DNA from: Halictus rubicundus
Taxonomy: Eukaryota; Arthropoda; Insecta; Hymenoptera; Halictidae
Direction: 5' to 3'
NCBI RefSeq assembly: GCF_050948215.1
Contig: NC_135149.1
Coordinates: forward strand, 7,483,001-7,547,000
Length of the DNA stretch: 64,000 nt
Shown: one piece after another, positions 22,200 to 33,546 of the stretch
Numbering within the stretch: the first letter of the stretch is position 1
How the letters are laid out: each line of letters starts with the position of its first letter
The notes under the pieces: model-generated
The model's database searches: none
Told to the model about the DNA's origin: nothing
The model's input: only the letters and a program-made list of their open reading frames with translations
Program-made: the position numbers and the translations under genes

Positions 22200-22621
22200 A
22201 TACCATATTATCTGGTGCGGTCAAATTGACCGGCCACGGTAGGTAGGACAGGCTACATATTAGGTTGTCCCATAAGTTCGTGCCGTGGATATGTTTATAT
22301 TATTCACGATTGAAAAGTATTTTAATGAAAAACCGCAGATATTTTATAGTAACGGTATGATGTCTTTGCCAAAAAGGTCAGAAGAGGTCGTGGAATGAAA
22401 GGGTGATTACATATTTTATTTTTAGAATTTAAATGGTACAAGAGTAAACGACACGAACTTATGGACGACCTAATATATTTCTTGAAAAAAAAATAAAACG
22501 AGAAATAAATACTGAAAAATACATTGTATACATACTTTAAGAAACGTCGTAAAGATAAATAGCAATGTGATCATGTTGAAGTTTGAAAAGGTCAATTTGA
22601 CCAACCGTGGTAGGTTTAGTA
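22200..22621. mobile_element. TTAA-MITE end(s) with a mariner derivative inserted
   Basis: The right side (22560-22621) ends GGTCAATTTGACC (22590-22602) then GTGGTAGGTTTAGTA bordered by TTAA (22622-22625), matching the right end of the MITE at 9178-9383. A second end-like sequence in the same orientation (GGTCAAATTGACC, CACGGTAGGTAGG) lies at 22219-22247. Between them sits the mariner derivative at 22263-22470. I could not identify a convincing left terminus, so this is either two partial MITEs or one rearranged copy. Confidence 0.55.
22263..22470. mobile_element. mariner deletion derivative, 208 bp
   Basis: Inverted termini GGTTGTCCCATAAGTTCGTG and CACGAACTTATGGACGACC, bordered by TA on both sides, in the classic mariner form (TTAGGTTGTCC...). 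Inside, near 22360-22430, a frame reads LPKRSEEVVE-stop-KGDYIF, corresponding to the last codons of mariner transposase. The element therefore kept both ends and the C-terminal tip and lost the rest. Confidence 0.88.
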
Positions 22622-22625
22622 TTAA

Positions 22626-23000
22626 AGAACTTTTTCACTTAAATAGTAGCATGTGTGCAAATTATATCTCTAAAGTTTGAAGCAAAGATTCGAAACTGTT
22701 ATGTAGATACAGTCCATGAAATAGTGGGGTTTCAAATGTTCCAATTTAACCTAATATTTTACTTAAGGGAATTGATTTTTTTTACTGTCATCTTGGCAAC
22801 GCTGCAGCGATCTGTTTGGGCGAGAAATATTGTTCACAGTGTTATCCATAAACAAACTAAATTTCACGACCCTTAGATAATCCGTTCACTTAGGGCAGCG
22901 TGTTTAGTATACCCATGTTTCGTAGAAAAGAATAAACATCGACTCCAGTATAAAACTTCTTTGTTTTTAAACATTTTTGTGTGAAACTGTTACCAACGTA
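22626..23000. other. No gene seen
   Basis: AT-rich spacer. A 73-codon frame at 22655-22876 has no recognisable domain. Confidence 0.5.
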
Positions 23001-23477
23001 TGTGTGACATTTTTCAAAACGCAAAATTTCGCACTCCGTGTAACGTAGCTCAAAACCTGATAACTCGATCTTTATGAACCTTGGTATATATGTATTGTAT
23101 ATATTCTATAAATAATTGGCCACAACATGACGAGCTCCGATTTTTTAATTTTTTATTTATAACATTGTCATTAACAATTTTTTTTTCAAAACTTCGCGAT
23201 TCTTGCAATTTCGCAAATTTTAATAAAAAAAGAATGTCGTGTTGTGCGTTTTTGCATAAACTAACGATTCCATTTTGATTTTTTCGTTTCAGATCATTTT
23301 TGTGCATTGTACGCTGCACGGCGCATTTACAGGATACCACTTTCAAGCCGCCATTGCACTATTGATATTAACAACTAAAATTTCTAAAAAAATATATTTT
23401 TTTACATTATAACATTAAGAAATGGTACCTCAAAAATTCTTGAAAAACAGACCATTTACACAAGGTTCCCCCCTTAA
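23001..23477. repeat. Dispersed repeat family D, copy 1 (without insertion)
   Basis: Matches 49690-50400. Shared landmarks are ACGCAAAATTTC, CTCAAAA-CTGAT-A-C-CGATCTTTATGAA, CTTTCAAGCCGCCATTGCAC, GATATTAACAAC, AAATGGTACCTCAA, and a terminal CCATTTACAC(A/G)AGGTTCCCCC(C/T)TTAA. The end AAGGTGGGAACCTTGTGTGAAGTG at about 48052-48075 is the same terminus in the opposite orientation. No transposase recognised; family unknown to me. Confidence 0.75.
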
Positions 23478-25817
23478 CGAGGACTACCATCGACTTGGAT
23501 GAAAATTGAAGCACCGTATTTTTTTAAATGTAATTTTACGATCTTTTTGAAGAGTATCGATCGTCGGAGCCGGTGGAAGAGTACGGCGAAAATTTCAATA
23601 GGGACGTTCCAGTGGCGGTAATCGTTGCTAATATCTGTCATGCACCGGGCCATTACCATATTTCATCGGGACACCGCGCCGCGCCGCAGTGAATTCTTTC
23701 GTACGAGTAGGATCGTTTTGTACAGGGCGTTTCAATCGGCCTTTGTCGTATCGAGGACCCGAACAGTGCTTTACCTTTTTGCGGTCTTCCTCGGACACGC
23801 GAACGTTGCCCGCCGCCGCAGTCGGATCTCCTGGTATTCGGTAGATCGCGATCTACAGAATGCCTCGGATATCGATCCTCTATCTCCGACAAATGGCTGG
23901 AAACGGGCTCGGTTTTGGCCGACGGCGACTGAAATTAGCCGGAGCCTCTATCTTGATTTTCCTCCTTGATCTTTCTATGAAACCCGAACCGGAGAAAAGT
24001 GGCTATCTGTTGCAAATGATTTCGTTGCGTGATTAGAACCGTATAGAACGTGAATCGTTGGTTTCGCGAATTAAACGTGAACGCGATAAGAGTTCCGATC
24101 GATGTTACTTTGATAAACTCAGACTTGTCTGAGAACAGTTTCCTGAAACAGTATGGACTATGGTTGCGTTATCGAGCGTATCGGCGAATAATCTGTTGCG
24201 TGCTTAATGAGATAGCAATATTCTTTGTGTTCATTGTGCTGGCTAGTTGTGTGGGGGGCGTTATTGGCGGATAATAGAGTCTTAACACTGCAACTACAGA
24301 GTAATAGATGTAATTCGTTCTTAGCTTTCTGTGGAACTGCATAGGCATACATTTTTGTTGGCTTTATTTGCCTTTTATCGTAGTGACTGCATAAATAAAT
24401 GAATTTATTCATACATACATACATTGTTACAGTACAAAAGAATTTTTATAGACAAATTTATATAAAAATTAGAAATAAATTATTTTGATTCGTCTGATTG
24501 CTTTAATTTTAATGTAACCTAAATGAAGGCTTTCGTGGTCCCTAACGTGCTCAGTGTAAAGTTTAATTCTTTATCTGAAGATTTGCGTACGTTTAAAATT
24601 TTCGATATATTTAAAATAACTATCTAAGGATGACAAAATAGTTATTTAATCCTAAAGAAAAATTCAGAGTAGCAACATTCAGACATTTTGACCCATTAGA
24701 ATAAAACGAAATCTATTTGCGAACAGTGACTATCCGAATCCAAGTGTTCGATCTCACCCAACAAATTCTCAGAATCTCTTGCAATTAAAGTGTAGTGACA
24801 AAAGTACATTTTAGCAAACAATGGAAATTTTAAGTTTACAGATAAAGTGATTTTTAACAAATACATGTTTTTTTTTGTATGAAACTATAGAGATACAGTT
24901 TCTGTGTGTGCTATTGATACATTCTAAACAAAAGCGAGTTTTTTGAATTTTCACCTTTCCATTCAGCAGTCCCATCAATAACGATGGTTGTTTTCGAAGA
25001 AAATATACGATCAAGGAAAACGGCCAATGTTCGCCGCCCGAAGGGGATCGTGACTCGCTTGAGAAACCAAGATTATTCGTTCGAGGTATTATCGAACGCG
25101 ATTCCGCTGGGTTTCGAGCGCGAAGACGACACCATTCGCTGGATCACCGCCAAGAAAAAAAGGGTGGCGTGGGTGACTCCCGCGAGCAAAGCGAGCTGAC
25201 CCGAACTCATCGCATGAGACTCCGAGACTCGACCTCGCCCCTCTCCTCTCACCAACCGTCCTCTCTCAAAATAACCGTCTGCTGCTTCGTTTGACGTCAC
25301 CGTTGATCCAAATCACCCACCCCCCGCCTCATCCCCTTTCGGACACATTCGCCGATTTTATGTCGCGATGAAAGCACAATTAACTTCGGCGCATCCTTCG
25401 AATCCGTCCGAAATCTCCGCCCGCGACGCTATTCAACGCTACACCTACCGCCACCGGTCGAATGATCGATTTTGTACATTTTGTGTCGCGATTATCGAAA
25501 TCATGAAGATCTCACGCGAAATGGCAGAACTCATATTTTTATTCTAGCACTTGTTAGAAGAGAAATCGCGTATAAGCTAAATAAATTCTGCCTTGTTATT
25601 TTTATAAAGCGCTAGCCGCTTTTAGTGCAATTTTGTTCAATCTTAAGGGGGATTTAATTCTTCAAGATGCTCCAAGATCTCGAAAACCATACTGCTGTCA
25701 AAACATCAACTGTATAAAATGCTGCTAAAATCATTTATGTATTAGCCTAAAAATAAAAAGCTATGTTCTCTTATTTCGTTTAAATAAATATTAAATTTCC
25801 ATAACCTCGCAGTTGAC
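23478..25817. other. No gene seen
   Basis: GC-rich islands at about 23540-24110 and 24980-25450, AT-rich between and after. The longest plus-strand frames (114 codons at 23625-23969; 71 codons at 24984-25199) have no recognisable domain. A C-rich tract (CCCACC...CCCC, 25315-25335) could form a G-quadruplex on the minus strand. Confidence 0.5.
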
Positions 25818-25821
25818 TTAA

Positions 25822-26007
25822 CCCTCGCATGACAATGGTTGGGTCCGCGGTGATTCGCAACGTGTGGCTTAGACTTCTTGATATTTTCCATAACTATGTT
25901 CAAATTCGAGAAAGTAAATGGTAAACTGTATCGCGTCTAACAATCTGTAACGTGTAATAAATTTTTAAATATTCGCCAGATCAGCACCTGACGTCGCTCC
26001 TGAAGGG
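25822..26007. mobile_element. Possible TTAA MITE (weak)
   Basis: Starts CCCTCGCATGAC after TTAA (25818-25821) and ends CCTGAAGGG before TTAG (26008-26011). Only CCCT/AGGG of the termini match, so this is a tentative call based on similarity to the CCCTTTGC-type TTAA ends elsewhere in the window. Confidence 0.3.
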
Positions 26008-26011
26008 TTAG

Positions 26012-27334
26012 AACATTCCAACGATCCGAGACCCGAACACTTCCAGTTCACTTGCAAGTAACTTGCGAACCAGTTACCAGCGGCTACTTTGTTAGGTTCA
26101 GGTCTCGGTTCAAAGAACACCATGAATCATTTTCCAAAAGAGGTGCCAGTGTATCGAAGATCTTCACCTTATTTAACAATGACGCATTGTCTCCCGCTAA
26201 GAACGCAATCGAAGTCCAAAACACGGAACAATGGCGACGCGCCGCGTAAGCGAGTTCCATCGGCAGGCCATTTTGCGCGCCGGCAACGACCATAATGTAC
26301 TCGTAACGAGCGACACAACCGAATGAACTCGAACGGTATTGTTTGCGGCGCGTTTAACAGTCTCGGCGATAGTAGTAAGCGGCACTAATAATATCGCATT
26401 TCAAATCGTCCAAAATAAACCAATTTTTTAAAACTTATTGCTGGAATCCAATGAATTGTGAAATTCTTTTTGTAGAATTTTTTGAAAAATGTCCTTGTTT
26501 GTGTAATTTTAATCAGAACAATTTTTAACAGCTTAATCTGTCCTTCGGTGTCAAATTGACACAACGATAAATGCATAAATAATTAACTTTGCCTTCTTGA
26601 AGAATGAAATGCTAACGTAAGATGAGAAAGTTTAAAATCTGATTATTCCCGTTGTTCAGAATTAATAAAATGATGTTCAGATCATAATTCGTAATTCGTT
26701 TCATTTGGTATTCGTAACATTGTATTTTATCCATAGGAAGATATTTTCAAAATGTTCCTAAAAGAAACCTTTCTTTCTACAGAAGGTCCACAAGATATCT
26801 TAAACAAATTAAAACGTATGAAACATTCGAGCAGAATTTCTAGAGAAATAAAAGCTGACTCTTTGCTTCGATCTCTGCCATAAAGAAAGCTCTGAAAAGG
26901 TTATTCTTTAATTACTTCCAGCTCCTAACTCAATGATAAACGATCTTCCTGTTGGACCCGGTGCAACATCTAGAAATAAAAAGTGAGTGGGCCGTCAGTG
27001 TGGGAACACGGAAGGGTGAAAATGGTTTCCAAAAGCAAAAAGGTTACGGTTTCAAAGGGAAAAATAGAGCGGCCATTAGCATGGCTGGATGATCGAGGGT
27101 AACGGTGACAGTATCGTTTCCGTGGGACGGGGATAGAGAAACGAGATCGAGGCGCGACGACGATCCCACACCGGGGTCAAACGGATAGCGCAATTTCAAC
27201 GTAATGTTCCTACACGACCGCGATCTCGATCGATAGCGATTTGCCGAGGGAAAGATGGCATGAGATACGTGACGGTGCTCAGGGCGAATCAGGAGACACT
27301 GGAGAGAGGTCGAGGGAAAGGAGGAACGGCGTGG

Positions 27335-27340
<6 letters not shown>
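26012..27340. other. No gene seen
   Basis: A GC-rich island (26012-26390) is followed by AT-rich sequence containing a GTCAAATTGAC palindrome at 26550-26560, then another GC-rich island (26940-27340). No exon recognised. Confidence 0.5.

Positions 27341-27391
<51 letters not shown>
27341..27391. repeat. (GA)25 microsatellite
   Basis: Perfect GA tract of 51 bases in a GC-rich island. Confidence 0.97.
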
Positions 27392-27392
<1 letters not shown>

Positions 27393-27929
27393 AGAACAGA
27401 ACGGGTAAAGGGGACGCCGAAGAATCGAATAAGCGGATGATCGGTTTCCGATCCGCGAAAGGTCGGCCTGCGTTCAGCAACGCGTAAAACTGGCTCGTCG
27501 AGAGCGTTAATGTAGCGGGAGAAATAAATCGTCCCCCCCCGTTCTCGTCGTTCAGCAGGATCACAAAAAGACCAATCCGGATAGAGACATAGCGAATCCG
27601 GAACAATTACGCTCTGAATGTTCGACTATTACACATCGAACGATCTGTTTTCCACTGTAACCTGTCGCATACACGGCTTTTTACAAGCTCCTCTTGTACG
27701 AGCAAGGCAATTTTTTATTTACAACGTTCGACGGAGTTCACTAATCCTGCTGATGTTGGGTTCGTTCAGGGATCGAAGGTTTTATAGGATTTTTTGTAGT
27801 TTCTTGCGTAGCAAATCTTTGTGTAAAATGATAACTGTCCAAATCATTCGTAAGAAATCGAAGTGAAACGAAAATCTACTTTCTTTTCTAGTCATCTTAA
27901 AAAGTCGAAAATAGTGTAACGTCATTAAA
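27392..27929. other. No gene seen
   Basis: GC-rich island to about 27620, then AT-rich. A C run occurs at 27534-27541. Frames of about 80 codons are unrecognised. Confidence 0.5.
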
Positions 27930-28200
27930 TATTACAATATTTTAATTTTAATATAAATATATTAATATATATTAATACATTATTATAGATGTGTACATTT
28001 ATATTTACATTTGTTATATATATATATATATTAATATACTAATATTAATATTAAAATTAATATTAATATGTTGATATTAATATAGTAGTATTTATATTGG
28101 ATTTTTAATATTAACAGTGTTTTAATTGTATTTAGTATTTTAATATTAACGTCTCAATGTTTTGTAATATTTTAATATTATCATTTAATATTATTTTATC
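27930..28200. repeat. AT-rich low-complexity (TAATATTAA-type)
   Basis: Degenerate repeats of ATTAATAT and TAATATTAATATTA with (TA)n stretches near 28017-28030; almost no G or C. Confidence 0.9.
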
Positions 28201-29234
28201 TTGTATGTAATTCTTTTAATTCTAAGTACACGTTAGTCTTATTGTATCTCTATTTCAGAACATTTAATTCAAAACATTTGTTGCTTAAACATTGCTTCTT
28301 TTTTGCTTTTGTATAAATGTACAGTAAAAGATATCAATAAAACAGACTAACAGTAATATTGCACTCGTATTGTCTTTAATTCAACCAATTATGATTTATG
28401 AATAACTTCATATTTGATATTAGTAGGTACGTGAACTTACAAGAACAATCAGGCTGAATTTGTATTATTTTACAATAGCTGTAAACAAAGAACGAATTAC
28501 CTATAGTATTATGTTTATTAATATTATTTAAATCGAATATTTGGAAATTAATTTAATAGAAAATATTGTGTCTTCTTTGTTACAGACTGTGTATGTATAA
28601 TTAGGAACAAGGCAATAAAGAAGTAAAGTTCTTGTCAAGCTGAGACGCAAGCGACTCTCCACAGACTCGATTATACCATGCATAAGCGTTCATAAAGATC
28701 AGACTTAAACTCGTAAATACCGTTCCCAAGCACGTACGGATTATTCAAATAAAATTCTACCTATCGGTGATCTAGAAACGATCACAAACTGTGCAGGTGT
28801 AGCTCAGAAACAGGAGGACAGAAATAGAAACCTGATTGAGACGTAGAAAATCCAGAACAATTATGTGAACCGGTAAGGGAGGGTCGCGGTTCGTATTGCG
28901 TCCACATTTCCGGAAGAAGGTAACGCAAGCTAACGACTCTAGCAACAAGTACTAATATCATTCTTGATGGAAGGTTCGATGGAAACGTATGATTAGTTTA
29001 ATACTTACGGAAAGGATCGTTACACGTACCGAGAAATGATTGATCTGTTAACATGTGATGATGGCGATCCGACCGATTTCCTAAAAACAAAAATACGTCA
29101 GTTTCTACAAAGATTTTGCGGTTATTTGATCTTAGATTTGTACAATACTGTTAATAGTTTTAAAAAATAATTCGATAATTTCGAGACGCCATTATAAATA
29201 TATTTCACATTATAAACGAATGAATTAATTTACA
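28201..29234. other. No gene seen
   Basis: AT-rich with a slightly GC-richer part at 28620-29080. A GTAGCTCAG string at 28799 looks like a tRNA A-box but no B-box or cloverleaf follows. Confidence 0.5.
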
Positions 29235-29254
29235 GTGAATTTATATTTTTCATC

Positions 29255-29448
29255 CTTTTTTACGTTTATGACCTTAAATGACCTTGAACGATATCTCCCA
29301 AATCTCCTAAGCATCTCTACTTCAAAAAAAGTTATATACACCATGCAATGGGTCCCTCGAAACCAAATAACTTTTGTCTGGAACGTTTCTTTCTATCTCA
29401 AAAAATGTAGAAATTGTTCAGGTAGCTTGTTTTAGGTGCCTCACCCTG
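29255..29448. mobile_element. Solitary end of a CAGGGTG-type TA element
   Basis: The right end reads AGGTGCCTCACCCTG followed by TA (29449-29450), i.e. CAGGGTGAGGCACCT on the minus strand, like the other CAGGGTG termini in this window. Interior sequence includes TGACCTTGA at 29279-29287. No opposite terminus was found, so it is a partial copy. Confidence 0.5.
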
Positions 29449-29471
29449 TATATATATATTACGTGTCACAA

Positions 29472-29500
29472 GACTGGGGATTTTATGCATGTATGATAAA
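29472..29500. repeat. Dispersed repeat family C, fragment
   Basis: GGGGATTTTATGCATGTATG resembles the reverse complement of the CATAAATGCATAAAATCCGC block found at 31890, 38566 and 53852. Confidence 0.5.
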
Positions 29501-31480
29501 ACTGAAAAAATTTGAAAGCTCTATTGCGTTGTATTCGAGTTATTAAAACTATTGGGAGAAAAAAAACATTTTTATTTAAATTCTGTGGCTTACAATTTAC
29601 TGAGAAAATTTTTATTTTGCATAAAAATTCGCAGTCTATATATCACATTGTATATGCCACAACGGTAGAATATTTTAACGTATTTGACATTGAATGACGC
29701 AAGGAACAGTTCACTGAACGTTATGGGATAAAATTAAATATCTAAAGTGAAAGCTTATTGAGAGTACATTAAATTGCTTCTCAATAGAATATTTCCACGA
29801 AGAACTCGGTACTCGAAGTATTTAAAAATGAAAGAACGTAGCCGTGGGAATCCTCTAATGCATCGAAAGCATCTGCCGCGTCTGAAAATCTTTATAATTT
29901 TATTTCGCAGTGTCTGAACAGGCCTCTAGCGCCAGAAACATAGTTGGCAATTATTCCCGACGCCACCGTTCGAAAAAGAGCACCAGACCGACCGAAGGAA
30001 ATGATTTCGCCGGAGCGAAACACTCGATCGCTCGCAGTCATTAAATAATGCGAGCCCGGCTGACAAATAGCGAGACGAAACGCACTTCGTACAGTGCATC
30101 GGCTAAAGTTTCTAATTAGTATTACTCGAACAATATATCACCTTGAATTAAGTAACATCGGCGTACAGCCGGGGAACACGCGAACGAGCTAGCGCAACAT
30201 TAAAGATCTCCGGCTAACATGCTATTCGCTATTGATTCGATTAATTAAACAAGATCCGCTCGACTTCTCTAGGATCTATATATATATATATATGTACACG
30301 TGAGCGAGCAACGCGGCAAACCGTCAGCTGAGATCAGTCGTCTCGATATCTGGGACCAGAATGAGCGAAACACCAGTTCGCAAGATTTCTCTGAGGCCAG
30401 TTAGCTTCCAAATTAGTATTTTGCGAACGATTTCGAGACAAATTGCAGCCGAGAGCCCGTTCCCTCTTTCACCGCAACATAGTGTCTAATTAATATAGCG
30501 AGGGGAACGTTTTGTCCGCATTACGAGGCACGGTTCTATCAAAGCGTAACGAGTCGAGACACAGAACATTTCAATTAATTATACACCAAACGTGACCACC
30601 CACCGGCGTATCTAGCAGCGATCTGAATCAGCTCGAAACCCGGCGACTTTCAGCTCAAAGGTCACTTAAATCGCATAAGGGAATTAATGCCGGCTATACT
30701 AAACGCGTAGACAAATTGCGCTGCCGTTCCAGGATCGGTTCGCCAATTAATACCGACGATAGGCAATATTTCGTCAATTTAATGGGAATCGTTCCGATTA
30801 ATCGACGTCCAAACACCCGGCCACCTAGTCGTAACCAACGCGGAAAACTCGCCTAATCGACGAAGAAGTTGCGGAACGAGAGCTACCTTGAGAATGGTTT
30901 ATGAACGAGATAGGAGAAATGGATTAATAGGCCTGGACAGAGCGGCGAGGAAGAACGAATCGAAGTTTATGGTCGCGGACAGTGCGCGACAGCGTACGAT
31001 AAAACGGTTCGATAAGATAGAATAATTTAATTTTATTAATGAAAGTGACCGTGGAATTTACGATGCCGCGAGGATTTTTCTGCACGGTGCATTCCGCTCG
31101 ATCGCTGATGCAAAATGATGGGCCGAACTGTTCTGGTATTTGATGGTTTATTAATGTTGTTCGACGAAGATGTTATTAATGGATTTCGAACATCGCGGAG
31201 GGGATCGAACGGGACATTTGATTTGTTTGAAAACGAGTAATAAATGGTTTTTGCGGTCAGTAACAATAATCCTAAATAAAATATTGATGTTTAAAATATT
31301 ATTTGATTATTCCTAAATATTCTTTTTCCATTGTTTTTAGGATATCTACAGTGCACTATGTGGTTTCTGTTAAAAGAAAGGAGGTACAACTTTTTAAGTT
31401 ATTGTAAAATTCCAGATTAAAAATCTTCGTCGGGTTAATTATGCGGTGTATACGATAAACTAATGCTTTCTATAGTCTAT
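29501..31480. other. No gene seen; long GC-richer region
   Basis: 29800-31250 is moderately GC-rich with abundant ATTAAT/TAATTA cores. It contains a short (TA)n at 30277-30292. The few frames (up to 76 codons) show no domain. Confidence 0.5.
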
Positions 31481-31800
31481 ATTCTATACATTCCAAATTC
31501 TATATAATCTATATTCTATGTTCTACATATTCTATATAATCTATATTCTATGCTCTACATATTCTATATAATCTGTATTCTATGTTCTACATATTCTTTA
31601 GAATCTATATTCTATGTTCTACATATTCTATATAATCTGTATTCTATGTTCTACATATTCTTTAGAATCTATATTCTATGTTCTACATATTCTATATAAT
31701 CTGTATTCTATGTTCTACATATTCTATAGATTCCAAATTCTATATTCTATGTTCTACATATCCTATAGATTCCAAATTCTATATTCTATGTTCTACGTAT
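31481..31800. repeat. Minisatellite, 32-bp unit with 64-bp higher-order period
   Basis: Units of the form TCTATATAATCTATATTCTA + TGTTCTACATAT (32 bp) are repeated about nine times. In the middle, two variants alternate (TATATAATCTGTATTC and TTTAGAATCTATATTC) so that a 64-bp pair is repeated perfectly at least twice; at the 3' side a third variant (ATAGATTCCAAATTC) is used. The plus-strand frame of 64 codons through it is repeat-derived (Tyr/Ile/Leu/Phe-rich). Confidence 0.95.
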
Positions 31801-31869
31801 ACGAATAACGGATAAAACGGTTACGAATAATCGGATTCTTCTAAAAATCTCCTAATATTTTCACTGCAT

Positions 31870-31925
31870 TGTGTTGTACCAACTCATTTTTCTCATAAAT
31901 GCATAAAATCCGTAGTCTAATCTAG
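31870..31925. repeat. Dispersed repeat family C, copy
   Basis: ACTCATTTTTCTCATAAATGCATAAAATCCGTAGTCTA; the same order of words occurs at 38548-38592 and 53836-53878. Confidence 0.75.
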
Positions 31926-33444
31926 ATATAGGAATGGTAAATATTTTAAATAAAAAATGGAAATATTTTACAATGAATATGGAACGTTCGAGACGTCTTC
32001 ATAAGATAATTGCACCGCTACAGAATTGGGCACCGTTTCAAAAAATAGCTCTTTTTACGGGACATCAGATCTGAGATCCGCGAGACCTTTGCAACCAGAA
32101 GATGTGCGATAAAATCTGATAAAGGTTAGCCTGTCTCCTACTAGAAAACGATTTAGACCTTTAACCAGAATCGTAGTTCACGGCATAGTGGTACTGATAC
32201 TCATCTCTAACTTGCCACCTACTTAAATTATTATCTATGCACACTTTACAAATCGCTGAGTGTACCGAGTTTTTAATTAGCTGTACAATACATCAAACGT
32301 TCAATGTAATAGCTCAATTATCAAAAGCCGCGATATATTTAACCAGGACTGACTGATCACGAAGATCCTTCTCACGGAGAATAATTTCACCCTTGCTCAA
32401 TCGTTTCATATATTTTTAAAATAGACATTTATTCTGACATTTTTAAATATTGGTGTTTTAAATTATCTGTACATTTTTACAGCTGACGATTAGCTTGTCA
32501 GATACTTATAGAGGAAATAATTTACCTTCTGCGATCATTATAATTTCCAGATAATTTATTTACAGAATATTACAAGTCAGAAATGACATTTATGGTTGCA
32601 GATTTGTATAATTAAAAGTCTACAATTATGTACGATCTTTACTCTACAACATCTGACAAATGCTCGATAGGATTTATAATTTACACCACTGTTCCTAAAT
32701 ATTTGAGCACACAGACATTCTCCATTAAATACGAAACATACGGTTATTTCATTCACACATTTCCAATTAAATAGTAATCTCCGCACCTTAGTTTCAATCT
32801 GGCAAACGAAGTTAATATTGCAAACTGAAAATGGTACGTAACTGTGTGTTGCACTAATAAAAATGCAATATCTAAAGTTAGAGGAAAATCGATGCTTCAG
32901 GCTTCAAATAAAGCAGTCGGATAATTTCCATATGGACTGTGCCTATACTTTGTTCTATATTTTATGCGATAGAGCATTCATTAGAAGCACTTTCTTAGTT
33001 GCAGTAAAAGCTGATAAGAACATATCTTGAGAAAATCATAATGATAGAAACTCAGATGATCGTTATTGGAAAGTTAGATTCGACGATGTTATAAAATTTG
33101 TAATTTTTACTTTCAAAATTCAAGAATAATTCACAATTCTTTTAATACATTATGATTATCATAATCATTAAATTTAATTCTTGAATTCAATTACCGATTT
33201 TTGTACGTTTACATTAAAAGACATTAACGATGTCTCTATCTGATTTTTACTACAAAGGATTATAATCTTATAATTATAATTTATTATAATTATATTATAA
33301 TTTACTAAAAGGAAAAAGTCAATTTTTCCTGTATTCAGAATTATAGAAAACAGTCTACGAGTGTAATTATTTGCACAAAAATTCGTTGTATAATAATGGT
33401 AGAAGACTCTTGATCAAATTCCAACAAGTGTTCAAACACCTGTA
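31926..33444. other. No gene seen; AT-rich
   Basis: AT-rich spacer with (TTATAAT)n-like patches near 33262-33305. No recognisable coding sequence. Confidence 0.5.
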
Positions 33445-33446
33445 TA

Positions 33447-33544
33447 CAGGGTGTCCCAAAAAAATGTGTACACAGTTTGAATGATTACAACTTCAGTTTT
33501 TATTCATATATTAAACAGTGTACACATTTTTCTCGGACACCCTG
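33447..33544. mobile_element. Minimal TA MITE, 98 bp
   Basis: Two inverted ends of about 27 bp (CAGGGTGTCCCAAAAAAATG... and ...CATTTTTCTCGGACACCCTG) with only about 44 bp between them, bordered by TA (33445-33446 and 33545-33546). Non-coding. Same CAGGGTGT end class as 16948-17305 and 56943-57249. Confidence 0.9.
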
Positions 33545-33546
33545 TA

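Noticed and set aside
28796..28870. GTAGCTCAG string resembling a tRNA A-box
   Set aside because: No B-box follows within a tRNA length and the flanks do not pair.
31614..31808. 64-codon hydrophobic frame
   Set aside because: It is produced entirely by the 32-bp minisatellite.
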